Shown: positions 1 to 7,640 of the stretch, piece after piece
How the letters are laid out: every line of letters starts with the position of its first letter
Numbering within the stretch: the stretch's first letter is position 1
Position numbers and translations under genes: made by a program
Notes under the pieces: model-generated
Database searches by the model: none
What the model saw: the letters and a program-made list of their open reading frames with translations, nothing else
What the model was told of the DNA's origin: nothing
NCBI GenBank assembly: GCA_963590435.1
Contig: CAVAPG010000036.1
Coordinates: forward strand, 1-15,710
Direction of reading: 5' to 3'
DNA: 15,710 bases
Source: F23-B02 sp963590435
GTDB taxonomy: Bacteria > Bacillota > Clostridia > Oscillospirales > Oscillospiraceae

Positions 1-1890
1 TCTCAGCTGTTCAATACCCCCAACCTCTCAGCTTCCGCTTACACCGCTGAGTCCGACCCCGAAAAGTGCGTCGCCTGCGGCAAGTGCGTTGAGACATGCC
101 CGGCAGGTGCTGTTCGCCTCGGTCAGAAGCTCTGCACCAAGGAAGGCCCGATTGAGTATCCTCATCACGAGCTTCCCGACGAGACCCAGTGGGGCGAAGA
201 CCATTGGAACAAGAACTACAAGAACGAGAACGGCTCCATCCAGACCTGGCCTACCGGCACAGCTCCCTGCAAGGTTGCCTGCCCCGCTCATATAGCAATC
301 CAGGGCTACATCAAGATGGCTGCAGACGGCCGCTATGCTGACGCTCTCAAGCTCATAAAGAAAGACAACCCGTTCCCCGCAGTCTGCGGAAGCATTTGCC
401 GTAAATACTGCGAAGATGCATGTACCCGCGGCAATGTTGACCAGCCTCTGGCTATAGATGAAATAAAGAAGTTCATCGCCGAGCAGGACATGAAGGCAGA
501 GCATCGCTATGTTCCTCCCATGGTATCCTGCACTCACGAGAAGTTTGACCAGAAGATTGCCATTATCGGTGCCGGCCCTGCCGGTATGTCCTGTGCATAC
601 TTCCTCGCAATTGAGGGCTACAGCCCTGTAGTATTCGAAAAGGAAGCAGCTCCCGGCGGCATGCTCGTAAACGGTATTCCTTCCTTCCGTATCGGCAAAG
701 ACATAGTTAAGTCCGAGATTGATGTTCTGCGTGAAATGGGCGTAGAATTCCGCTGCGGCGTTGAGGTCGGTAAGGATATTACCATCCAGCAACTGCGCGA
801 TGAGGGCTTCAAGGCATTCTATGTCGCCGTCGGTCTGCAGAAGGCCGCAAAGCTGAATATCCCCGGCGAAGAGCTCAAGGGCGTTCAGGGCGGCCTCGAC
901 TTCCTGCGTGCAGTAAACAGCGGCAAGACCAAGAAGCTCAGCGGCGATGTAGTTGTTATCGGCGGCGGTAATGCTGCAATCGATGTAGCACGTGCAGCAC
1001 GTCGACTGACAAAGGGCAGCGTTAACATGTACTGCCTCGAAAAGGACGAGGAAATGCCCACAGTTCCCGATGAGAAGAATGCCGGCATAGCAGACGGCGT
1101 CGTAATCAACAACTCCTGGGCTCCTAAGGCTGTTATAGGCGAGGACGGCAAGGTCACCGCTATTGAGCTCATGCGCTGCACATCCGTGCGCGATGCAAAC
1201 GGCAAGTTCGCACCTGTTTACGACGAGAGCGAGACCATCACTGTTCCCTGCTCCAACGTTCTTGTTGCAATCGGCCAGCGTTCCGAATACGGTGCAGTGC
1301 TCGCCGGCACAATGGCTGAGACTCCCGACGGAAGCCTTATCGACCATAATGCAGTTACCTTCCAGACCGAGGAGAAGGATATCTTCGTCGGCGGCGACTG
1401 TGCAACAGGCCCTAAGTACACCATCGATGCAATCGCATCCGGCCGTGAAGGCGCAGTGTCAATCCATCGTTTCGTAAACGTCGGACAGACTCTGACAATA
1501 CACCGCAATCTGCGTGAGTTCAAGGAGCTCGACAAAGAGAACATCGCTCTGCCTGCAGAGAAGTTCAAGAAGCCCGCACGCGCAGAAGTCGCTATCGACT
1601 CCAAGAAGGTTCTCACCATGGAGGACGACCGCGTTACCTTCACCGAAGAGCAGATTAAGTCCGAGGCTTCCCGCTGCCTGAGCTGCGGCCGCAGTGTCGT
1701 TGACCCGAACAAGTGCATCGGCTGCGGTATCTGCACAACCAAGTGCGAGTTTGATGCAATCCACCTCAAGCGCAACCGTCCGCAGAACAGCAAGATGATC
1801 CCTGCCGAGGATAAGTTTAAGGCAATCGGACCGTATGCTGCAAAGCGTCAGGTTAAGATAATCAAGAAGCAGCTTTCCGGCAAGAAATAA
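1..1890 (+). CDS. FAD-dependent NAD(P)H:ferredoxin-type oxidoreductase (GltD/NfnB-like), 5' partial
   Basis: The reading frame is open from base 1 to the TAA at 1888-1890, so the start lies upstream; the ATG at 316 is internal, because clear Fe-S motifs precede it. Counting window codons, a CxxCxxCxxxCP 4Fe-4S motif lies at 23-34. A GltD-type N-terminal cysteine domain follows (C90, C94, then CGSICRKYCEDAC around 129-141). A dinucleotide-binding GAGPAG for FAD is at 190-195 and GGGNAA for NAD(P)H at 321-326. The VGGDC flavin motif is near 463-467, and a C-terminal ferredoxin part has cysteines at 559, 562, 572, 575, 578 and 582. Known relatives (GltD, NfnB, dihydropyrimidine dehydrogenase N-terminal half) move electrons between NAD(P)H and Fe-S partners in the cytoplasm. 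The extra ferredoxin segments at both ends suggest a ferredoxin-linked complex rather than glutamate synthase. The partner is not visible; hypAB downstream hints at hydrogenase-type metabolism but does not prove it. Confidence 0.88.
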   Translation, partial: SQLFNTPNLSASAYTAESDPEKCVACGKCVETCPAGAVRLGQKLCTKEGPIEYPHHELPDETQWGEDHWNKNYKNENGSIQTWPTGTAPCKVACPAHIAIQGYIKMAADGRYADALKLIKKDNPFPAVCGSICRKYCEDACTRGNVDQPLAIDEIKKFIAEQDMKAEHRYVPPMVSCTHEKFDQKIAIIGAGPAGMSCAYFLAIEGYSPVVFEKEAAPGGMLVNGIPSFRIGKDIVKSEIDVLREMGVEFRCGVEVGKDITIQQLRDEGFKAFYVAVGLQKAAKLNIPGEELKGVQGGLDFLRAVNSGKTKKLSGDVVVIGGGNAAIDVARAARRLTKGSVNMYCLEKDEEMPTVPDEKNAGIADGVVINNSWAPKAVIGEDGKVTAIELMRCTSVRDANGKFAPVYDESETITVPCSNVLVAIGQRSEYGAVLAGTMAETPDGSLIDHNAVTFQTEEKDIFVGGDCATGPKYTIDAIASGREGAVSIHRFVNVGQTLTIHRNLREFKELDKENIALPAEKFKKPARAEVAIDSKKVLTMEDDRVTFTEEQIKSEASRCLSCGRSVVDPNKCIGCGICTTKCEFDAIHLKRNRPQNSKMIPAEDKFKAIGPYAAKRQVKIIKKQLSGKK

Positions 1891-1907
1891 ATCCCGGAGC
1901 AAAGTTT

Positions 1908-1937
1908 AAAGGTGCGGGAGCAATTCCGCACCTTTTT
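1908..1937 (+). terminator. Intrinsic terminator or attenuator between the oxidoreductase and hypA
   Basis: AAAGGTGCGG (1908-1917) pairs with CCGCACCTTT (1926-1935) around an 8-base loop, and the T tract runs on to 1937. It lies 18 bases after the oxidoreductase stop and only 15 bases before the hypA start. There is therefore little room for a separate hypA promoter, and hypAB may depend on read-through. Confidence 0.75.
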
Positions 1938-1952
1938 CAGAAAGGAACAATC

Positions 1953-2297
1953 ATGCACGAGCTCAGTATTGTGACCTATGTTATTGAACAAGTCGATAAG
2001 ATAGCAAAGGAAAATTCGCTCACGGATATTCAGTCTGTGACATTGGAATTCGGCGAGGTGTCAGGTGTGGTGCCCGAGTATCTTGCCGACTGCTGGAACT
2101 GGTATGCGAAGAAAACACCGCTCATTGAGCATGCGGAATTCAAATATGAGATCATTCCGGCTATTACATGGTGTGATGACTGCAAGAGTACATATCCCAC
2201 AATCGAATACGGCAAAACCTGTCCGCATTGCGGCAGCGGAAAAACGTGGCTGCAGCAGGGGCAGGAAATGAATATCAAAGAAATAGTCGCTTGCTGA
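1953..2297 (+). CDS. hypA: Nickel metallochaperone HypA
   Basis: A 114-residue protein of normal HypA length. It begins MHELSI, which carries the N-terminal His2/Glu3 nickel-binding residues of the family. The zinc site is C74xxC77 with C90xxC93, the usual two CxxC pairs. HypA delivers nickel, with HypB, to [NiFe]-hydrogenase large subunits in the cytoplasm, and in some bacteria to other nickel enzymes. The start at 1953 is preceded by AGAAAGGAAC at ribosome-binding distance and gives the obligatory MHE terminus. hypB follows after 20 bases, so the two are very likely co-transcribed. No hydrogenase large subunit or other hyp gene lies in the window, so the client enzyme is unknown. Confidence 0.96.
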   Translation: MHELSIVTYVIEQVDKIAKENSLTDIQSVTLEFGEVSGVVPEYLADCWNWYAKKTPLIEHAEFKYEIIPAITWCDDCKSTYPTIEYGKTCPHCGSGKTWLQQGQEMNIKEIVAC

Positions 2298-2317
2298 GCA
2301 GGCGCGGGGAGACACAT

Positions 2318-2989
2318 ATGGGACAGTATAAGGTCTATGAAATAAAGCAGAATATTTTTAAGGCAAATGATGATGCAGCGGATGTGCTTCGTGCCGAAAT
2401 GAAGAAAAATAAATGCTTCATGCTTAATCTCATGTCGTCGCCGGGAAGCGGCAAGACGACAACTCTTACACGTACAATAGAGAGACTGTGCGGAGAAATG
2501 AACATCGGCATTATGGAAGCGGATATTGATTCCGATGTTGATGCTGAGCGTATATCCAACACCGGCGTGAAAAAGGTCATTCAGCTCCACACCGGCGGAA
2601 TGTGCCATCTTGATGCCGATATGAGCCGTCAGGGACTTGAAGAAATGGGCACGGATAACCTCGACCTTGTCGTGCTCGAAAATGTTGGCAATCTCGTGTG
2701 CCCGGCTGAATTTGATACGGGTGCGGCGAAAAACGCCATGATTCTTTCCGTTCCGGAAGGGCATGATAAGCCTCTGAAATACCCCCTGATTTTCCAGGTC
2801 TGCGATGCACTCATCATAAATAAAATAGATGTGCTGCCTTATTTCGATTTTGATATGGATAAGGTTACGCAGTTTGCAAAAATGAGAAACCCCAATATAA
2901 AAATATTCCCCATAAGTGCCAAGACCGGAGAAGGCGTGGATGCTTGGTGCGACTGGCTGCGTGCGCAGGTCGCTGAATGGAACGCCTGA
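2318..2989 (+). CDS. hypB: Hydrogenase maturation GTPase HypB
   Basis: A 223-residue SIMIBI-class GTPase. The P-loop SPGSGKTT is at 41-48, and an acidic switch segment (EADIDSDVDAER) is near 67-78. The family metal-site residues C96/H97 lie in HTGGMCHLD, with C128 in ENVGNLVCP. The guanine-specificity motif NKID is at 168-171 and SAKTGEG near 200-206. HypB couples GTP hydrolysis to nickel transfer from HypA into [NiFe]-hydrogenase. The ATG at 2318 is chosen over an in-frame ATG at 2228 inside hypA, because it follows GGGGAGA and gives the normal HypB beginning. It lacks the His-rich stretch and the N-terminal CxxCGC-type high-affinity nickel motif of enterobacterial HypB, so it should act only in delivery and not in storage. 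Confidence 0.96.
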   Translation: MGQYKVYEIKQNIFKANDDAADVLRAEMKKNKCFMLNLMSSPGSGKTTTLTRTIERLCGEMNIGIMEADIDSDVDAERISNTGVKKVIQLHTGGMCHLDADMSRQGLEEMGTDNLDLVVLENVGNLVCPAEFDTGAAKNAMILSVPEGHDKPLKYPLIFQVCDALIINKIDVLPYFDFDMDKVTQFAKMRNPNIKIFPISAKTGEGVDAWCDWLRAQVAEWNA

Positions 2990-2995
2990 TTATAT

Positions 2996-3032
2996 AAAGA
3001 GCCAACTGATATCTGATTATGTTGGCTCTTTT
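2996..3032 (+). terminator. Intrinsic terminator after hypB
   Basis: AAAGAGCCAAC (2996-3006) pairs perfectly with GTTGGCTCTTT (3021-3031) across a 14-base loop, and the right arm ends in TTTT. It starts just after the hypB stop and closes the hypAB unit. Confidence 0.82.
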
Positions 3033-3144
3033 GCCATACGTATAACGACAAGCACAGCGAAAGTGTATATTGAAATCTAAAGCTTGAGTGTTAAACTAAT
3101 AACAGTCCGCACTTTGCGGATATTGATTTATCCAAGGCCCAAAC

Positions 3145-3170
3145 AAAAAATGCAAATAAAAAATGCAAAT
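3145..3170 (+). repeat. Perfect tandem duplication of a 13-base unit in the leader of the dehydratase genes
   Basis: The unit AAAAAATGCAAAT occurs twice head to tail (3145-3157 and 3158-3170). It ends 29 bases before the ATG at 3200. It is A-rich and lies in the probable untranslated leader. The rest of the 210-base gap holds the hypB terminator and only a weak possible promoter (TTGAAA near 3070, TAAACT near 3092). Confidence 0.8.
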
Positions 3171-3199
3171 AAATTGAAGGTAATGAACGGAGAAATGAC

Positions 3200-4396
3200 A
3201 TGAAAGATTTAAAGCATCTGCTGTATTTTGAGAATCTCCTTCAAGAGGCTCAAAATGAATTGATCCTGCAGGCGCAGAGCGAAGGAAAAGTCTGTGTCGC
3301 TTACGTCTGCGAGAACACTCCAGAACCGCTGCTGAACCTGCCCGGAGTGTTTTCAACCAGGCTTCGTGCACCGCGTACAGGTTCTATGGAAATGGCTACG
3401 TATTACATGACGAGCTTTTTGTGCGAGTATAGTCGTGCTCTGCTCGAGCGTGCCATCGAAGGCGGCTTTAATTTTGCCGACTGCATCATCACACCGGACG
3501 GTTGCACAATGATGAACAGAGCTGTTGAGAACATGGAGCTTCTCAAGGCAGTCGGAAAGGACAAGGAAAAGTTCTTCTACGAGTATATGGAGATACCCAT
3601 GAAGGCCGATGATAACGGTCTTGCTCTCTATACTCTTCAGTGCAAGAATCATATACTTACCCCATTGCATGACAATTACGGCATCGATATTTCCGATGAA
3701 GCGATTCGCAAGGCCGTAGCAGAGCACAATCGCGTATGCGAGCTCATTCGAGCAATCGGCGAGTTCAGAAAGGGTGACAAGCCCCGTATTACAGGATATG
3801 AGTTCCATGTAATAACCCTGGCGACCTATGTTGCACCGAAATATCTTATTATCGACAAGCTTGAGGAAACTCTCAAAGAGCTCGAAACCCGTGAGCCCGA
3901 TGATAAGGGTTACCGCGCAAGACTGATGGTAGTAGGCTCCGAAGTTGACGATATCGACTTCATTAAGCTCATCGAAGGTACCGGCGCATATGTCTGTGCC
4001 GACCGTTTCTGCTATGGTTCTTTGCCTGGAAGAAATCCCATAGAGCTCACTGATGACGAGGACGCACTCACTCAGATCTGCCGCCAGTATATGTACCGCG
4101 GACAGTGCCCGAGATACATGAACACCGCAAAAATGAACGGCCGCCGCGAGTATGTAAACGAGCTTGCAAAGGAATATGACGCCGACGGTATTATATATGA
4201 GCAGATAAAATTCTGCGACCCGTGGGCATACGAGCGCATGATGGGCTCGCACATTCTGCATGATGATTACGGCTACCCGGTGCTCTCCGTTGACCGTCCT
4301 TACAACATTTCATCTTCCGGCCAGATGCGCACCCGCGTTCAGGCGTTTGTTGAAAGCGTTGAAATCAAGAAGATTCAGGGAGGGGAAAATAAATGA
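3200..4396 (+). CDS. 2-hydroxyacyl-CoA dehydratase-family subunit (HgdB/FldC-like)
   Basis: A 398-residue protein, close to the length of HgdB/FldC-type subunits. Family marks are a C-terminal EQIKFCDPW segment (C339) and the ending SSSGQMRTRVQAFVE. Other cysteines that could hold a cluster are C95 and C102 (ADCIITPDGC), C271, C294 and C303. Characterised members use an oxygen-sensitive 4Fe-4S cluster and a ketyl radical to dehydrate (R)-2-hydroxyacyl-CoA in amino acid fermentation. The homologous double-cubane proteins reduce small molecules in an ATP-dependent way. The ATG follows ACGGAGAAA. The stop overlaps the next start as ATGA at 4393-4396, so the two subunits are translationally coupled. 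The substrate cannot be read from sequence, and no CoA-transferase or activator is adjacent. Confidence 0.85.
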   Translation: MKDLKHLLYFENLLQEAQNELILQAQSEGKVCVAYVCENTPEPLLNLPGVFSTRLRAPRTGSMEMATYYMTSFLCEYSRALLERAIEGGFNFADCIITPDGCTMMNRAVENMELLKAVGKDKEKFFYEYMEIPMKADDNGLALYTLQCKNHILTPLHDNYGIDISDEAIRKAVAEHNRVCELIRAIGEFRKGDKPRITGYEFHVITLATYVAPKYLIIDKLEETLKELETREPDDKGYRARLMVVGSEVDDIDFIKLIEGTGAYVCADRFCYGSLPGRNPIELTDDEDALTQICRQYMYRGQCPRYMNTAKMNGRREYVNELAKEYDADGIIYEQIKFCDPWAYERMMGSHILHDDYGYPVLSVDRPYNISSSGQMRTRVQAFVESVEIKKIQGGENK

Positions 4397-5964
4397 GCAA
4401 CAAAAGAATAGGCTGCAAGGACTTCGGCAAGGTTTATGTCGAAGGCAAGCGCTACAGAAGCCGCCGCGAGTGGCGCGGTGTTGTTGATACACTTTACGAT
4501 TACTCCAGATGGCTCTATAACTGGGTCAATATGTTCAGAATCGTTCTTGCAAAGCCACGCAACATAAAGGCAATGTTCCGTTACCGCTGGATGTCCAGTT
4601 ATCTGGCCGTCCCCATGATGATCGACCGCCACACACAGGGCCTTCGCGGCGAACATCTGCGCATCTGCCATGCTGAGCAGGACGTCATCGTTGAGGACGT
4701 TGCAAAGCTTCTTGACAAGCTTTTCCGCGGCGACCGCCGTATAGGCAATGACACGGAATTTTCAAAAAAGGTTGTTCTCATTGACGAAAACGAGATGCAG
4801 TCTGTCATGATGGGCTTCCCAACAGTTGTTCCCCTCAGCCGTGAGATTGCTTCAACATACATCCCTGTACTGCTCGACCAGCGTGCGGCGATACACTACA
4901 TCGACGTCGCTCAGCAGTATGGTCTGGCAGGCGATGTCTGCCCGATGCCTGAGGCTGAGGCCGGTGTTTCCATCGACGATGATGCACCTATTCTCGGCTG
5001 CTGCGCTGTTCAGTGCAACACCACATGCGACGGCTCGCTGCTCAGCAACGGTGTTATCTCAAAGCGTATGGAGCTTGAGGACGGAATCCCCGTGTTCCAG
5101 CTTGCAGCTCCTCTGCGTCATACAAACGAGGATGTTCAGGAGTATGCTGCACAGGAAGTGCGCAATGCAATTGCCTTCGTCGAGGAGCACACAGGTGAGA
5201 AGTGGGATTGGACATATTACTTCGAGTGTGCAAAGCGCGTCAACTATGCAACCAAATGCCGCCTGGAGTGGCTTGAAATGAGCAAATCTCCCTATCCTCA
5301 GGTGTTCGGCTCAAACCTTGCACTCTACACCGAAACAAACTACATGGCCATCAGCGGCAGACTTCCAATATTTGAAAAGACTGACCGCAAGATCATGAAG
5401 CTTGCCGAGAAAGCGTACAAGAAAAAGGCCATGGCCGCCAACGAATACCGCCACAGAGCAATCGTTTGGGGCGTGCAGTCGCACTATTACATGGATCTGC
5501 TTGTGTGGATGCTCAACTGCTGGGGCATAGTGCCTCTTACCGATATGCTTTCAATGGACAACACCAAGATGATCGCCGAAGAGGATACGCCCGAAAACCG
5601 CGAGCAGGCAATGTATGATATAGCTATGCTCACCGAAAAGATGATCATGCGCAACCGCACCCACGGCGGCTACAAGGTACTGCTTGACGACCTTTGGGAG
5701 TTTGTTGAGGAGTTCAATGCCGACATGGTTATCCTCTGGGAGCACATGAGCTGCAAAGCTCTTGACGGCATGCACGGAATGTTCGAAGAGCGTGCAAGAG
5801 AGCTTGGAATCCACCTTGTCTGGGTATCTCACGATCTGTTTGACCCGCGCGTAATCTCCCGTCAGGGTGTGCGTGACCAGATAAACACCTATATGCGTAC
5901 GGTCATGGGCGAGGAGCCTGTTGACCCGACGCTTGAAGTACTTCCCGATGAGGAATCATGGTAA
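4393..5964 (+). CDS. 2-hydroxyacyl-CoA dehydratase-family large subunit
   Basis: A 523-residue protein, longer than the usual 380-480. A roughly 90-residue, Arg- and aromatic-rich N-terminus (WLYNWVNMFRIVL around 40-52) precedes the recognisable dehydratase fold. A dense cysteine cluster around 203-212 (GCCAVQCNTTCD) and further cysteines (C183, YFECAKRVNYATKC, NCWGI, HMSCKALDG) are candidate Fe-S ligands. The C-terminal part (LVWVSHDLFDPRVISRQGVR) fits the last Rossmann-like domain. It should pair with the 398-residue subunit as a heterodimer, as supported by the 4-base ATGA overlap. It could instead belong to the double-cubane branch or to an uncharacterised branch. It lies directly upstream of a small membrane protein gene. 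Confidence 0.83.
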   Translation: MSNKRIGCKDFGKVYVEGKRYRSRREWRGVVDTLYDYSRWLYNWVNMFRIVLAKPRNIKAMFRYRWMSSYLAVPMMIDRHTQGLRGEHLRICHAEQDVIVEDVAKLLDKLFRGDRRIGNDTEFSKKVVLIDENEMQSVMMGFPTVVPLSREIASTYIPVLLDQRAAIHYIDVAQQYGLAGDVCPMPEAEAGVSIDDDAPILGCCAVQCNTTCDGSLLSNGVISKRMELEDGIPVFQLAAPLRHTNEDVQEYAAQEVRNAIAFVEEHTGEKWDWTYYFECAKRVNYATKCRLEWLEMSKSPYPQVFGSNLALYTETNYMAISGRLPIFEKTDRKIMKLAEKAYKKKAMAANEYRHRAIVWGVQSHYYMDLLVWMLNCWGIVPLTDMLSMDNTKMIAEEDTPENREQAMYDIAMLTEKMIMRNRTHGGYKVLLDDLWEFVEEFNADMVILWEHMSCKALDGMHGMFEERARELGIHLVWVSHDLFDPRVISRQGVRDQINTYMRTVMGEEPVDPTLEVLPDEESW

Positions 5965-5983
5965 TCGAAAGGAGATATAAAAA

Positions 5984-6151
5984 ATGTCCAAGCTTTTTCC
6001 CGTGATTAAGAAGCTGTCCCTTGCCGGTACGGCATTCTTTGCCGTGACTTTTGCGGTTTATTACTTCAACCTCGATATGAAGCTCACCGCGGCGATGGAA
6101 CCTGTTTTGAATTACTTCTATGACAGAGTAGACCGCGACCAGCATCTTTAA
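5984..6151 (+). CDS. Small single-span membrane protein, 55 residues
   Basis: Not a family I recognise. The ATG at 5984 follows GAAAGGAGATATAAAAA, a strong ribosome binding site, 19 bases after the large dehydratase subunit stops. The predicted protein starts MSKLFPVIKK and continues into a hydrophobic stretch at about 11-30 (LSLAGTAFFAVTFAVYYFNL). It ends in a charged tail (FYDRVDRDQHL). The positive N-terminus suggests it stays inside, with the tail outside. A perfect hairpin terminator follows 20 bases after the stop, which places it as the last gene of the dehydratase operon. It might anchor the soluble dehydratase or another partner to the membrane; that is inference. Confidence 0.75.
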   Translation: MSKLFPVIKKLSLAGTAFFAVTFAVYYFNLDMKLTAAMEPVLNYFYDRVDRDQHL

Positions 6152-6170
6152 TAAACAGCATAATGATAAC

Positions 6171-6200
6171 AAAAGCTCCGACCGAAAGGTCGGAGCTTTT
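6171..6200. terminator. Bidirectional intrinsic terminator between convergent genes
   Basis: AAAAGCTCCGACC (6171-6183), a GAAA tetraloop and GGTCGGAGCTTTT (6188-6200) form a perfect 13-base-pair stem. A-run and T-run flanks let it work on both strands. It ends the dehydratase operon and could back up the antiporter terminator. Confidence 0.92.
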
Positions 6201-6270
6201 AGCTTGACGGATTTTATAATGGGACTCACCAATAAATGTCGGGCTAACACCGACTTTTTATGGTTAGCCG

Positions 6271-6299
6271 AAAAAACAGCGCACCGTTGAGGTGCGCTG
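6271..6299 (-). terminator. Intrinsic terminator of the antiporter gene
   Basis: Read on the minus strand, CAGCGCACC pairs with GGTGCGCTG (plus positions 6277-6285 and 6291-6299, 5-base loop) and is followed by six T (plus A tract 6271-6276). It lies 19 bases past the antiporter stop. Confidence 0.88.
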
Positions 6300-6318
6300 C
6301 AGGAGATAAATTGTTGAA

Positions 6319-7560
6319 TTAAACATGCGCTGTTGCGCCGCCGGCATCGGTAGCTCCGACAGCGGATACCTCGCCGGGCTCCGTGTTGTCGGCAGTCGGA
6401 TGTTTCATGCCGACTTTAAGCAGCAGCGGTGTTACAAGCGTCGTTACTATAACCATGAGGACAACGGCAGGGAACATTGTTCCCGAGATGAGACCTGCCA
6501 TGCTGCCCTTCTGTGCGACTATCAGAGCAACCTCACCGCGTGAAACCATACCCAGTCCGATTGATACGGAGTCGTATGTTTTAAATCCCGTAAGTCTTGC
6601 GCCGAGACCGCAGCCGATGATTTTTGTTATTATGGCAACGACCGTCAGCGTAATTGCAAATAAGATAAGGTTCCCGTCAAGTCCCGCAAGCTCGGTCTTT
6701 ATGCCGATTGAAGCGAAGAATATAGGGGAGAAGAGCATGTAGCTCATAGTATTTATTCTCTTTACTATATATGTGCGGGTTTCGTTATGGTCGCTGAGCA
6801 TAAGACCGGCAAAGTATGCGCCCGTGATATCCGCAATGCCGAAGAAATGCTCCGAGACAAAGCTGAGAATAAAGCAGAACGCCAAGGCGTATATTGCAAT
6901 GCGCCTGTGGTTGACGCCCCATATTTTTTCGCGCAGATGAGTGAAGCCTTTGCGGACTACCACCGCGATAATTGCAAGGCATATGAAGTATGCAATGATG
7001 CGCACGAAAATCGTAATCGGCTCAACGCTTGAGTCGGTAAAGCCGGTGAGTACCGTCAGGACGATAATGCCGAGAACATCGTCGATTACCGCCGCGGCCA
7101 TGATTGCCGTGCCGACGCGGCTTTTGAGCTTACCCATTTCTCTGAGCGTTTCGACTGTTATCGAAACCGAGGTCGCCGTCAGCACAACGCCGATAAATGC
7201 AGCCTTGAGCATACGCAGGCTGTCCGGCTGTCCGTTAAAGAGCAGGTAACAGCCGGCACCACCCAGAAACGGCACGATAACACCGATGGTGGCGATGATG
7301 AATGCCGAAAGTCCGGTGTGCTTAAGCTCCTGCACGTCGGTGTCGAGTCCGGCGTTGAACATTAATATAATTACACCGATCTCGGCTGTCTTAACAAGAA
7401 AATCCGATTCGCCGATAAGTCCGAAGCAGCTTGGTCCGAGCAAAAGTCCGGCTATCAAAGCGCCGACAACCTGCGGCATATTGACTTTTTCACTAACAAG
7501 ACCGAGAACTTTGGTCGAAAGCATTATCAGCGCGATTACAATAAGAAAGCTGTAATCCAT
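6319..7560 (-). CDS. CPA2-family cation:proton antiporter (NapA/KefB-like membrane domain)
   Basis: A 413-residue, strongly hydrophobic protein with about 12-13 predicted membrane segments. The substrate site of the family is visible. The unwound-helix segment LTATSVSI is at 127-134, and the paired aspartates of electrogenic antiporters are in AVIDDVLGI (D160, D161). The conserved SRGEVALIVA is around 340-349. Relatives exchange Na+ or K+ for H+ across the cytoplasmic membrane for pH and salt balance. No C-terminal TrkA-N (RCK) domain is present, so the protein is the bare transport domain with a polar, Ala/Gly-rich tail of about 30 residues. The ATG is preceded on the minus strand by AGGGGGAT at about 10 bases. 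It is monocistronic, flanked by its own promoter and terminator, and convergent with the dehydratase operon. Ion specificity is not determined. Confidence 0.9.
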   Translation of the reverse strand: MDYSFLIVIALIMLSTKVLGLVSEKVNMPQVVGALIAGLLLGPSCFGLIGESDFLVKTAEIGVIILMFNAGLDTDVQELKHTGLSAFIIATIGVIVPFLGGAGCYLLFNGQPDSLRMLKAAFIGVVLTATSVSITVETLREMGKLKSRVGTAIMAAAVIDDVLGIIVLTVLTGFTDSSVEPITIFVRIIAYFICLAIIAVVVRKGFTHLREKIWGVNHRRIAIYALAFCFILSFVSEHFFGIADITGAYFAGLMLSDHNETRTYIVKRINTMSYMLFSPIFFASIGIKTELAGLDGNLILFAITLTVVAIITKIIGCGLGARLTGFKTYDSVSIGLGMVSRGEVALIVAQKGSMAGLISGTMFPAVVLMVIVTTLVTPLLLKVGMKHPTADNTEPGEVSAVGATDAGGATAHV

Positions 7561-7640
7561 AGTAAAAAATCCCCCTGATATCGCTAAAAATTAATTAAAA
7601 AAAGCACAAACTTTTTCTGCCTTATTTTAGGACAAAACGG

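Noticed and set aside
28..1347. A 439-codon open frame on the minus strand opposite the oxidoreductase gene
   Set aside because: It is antisense to a gene with clear FAD, NAD(P)H and Fe-S motifs. Its Cys/Ala/Leu-rich translation shows no family motif, and it arises from the codon bias of the plus strand.
2228..2317. A 30-residue N-terminal extension of HypB from the ATG at 2228
   Set aside because: It lies inside the hypA coding sequence, and the ATG at 2318 has a GGGGAGA site and gives the normal HypB N-terminus.
3353..4261. A 302-codon minus-strand frame opposite the first dehydratase subunit
   Set aside because: Shadow frame of a recognised gene, with no ribosome binding site and no motif.
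6242..6269. A 7-base inverted repeat (GGCTAAC / GTTAGCC) between the two convergent terminators
   Set aside because: The 14-base loop and short stem give little stability, and two better terminators flank it; no function is supported.
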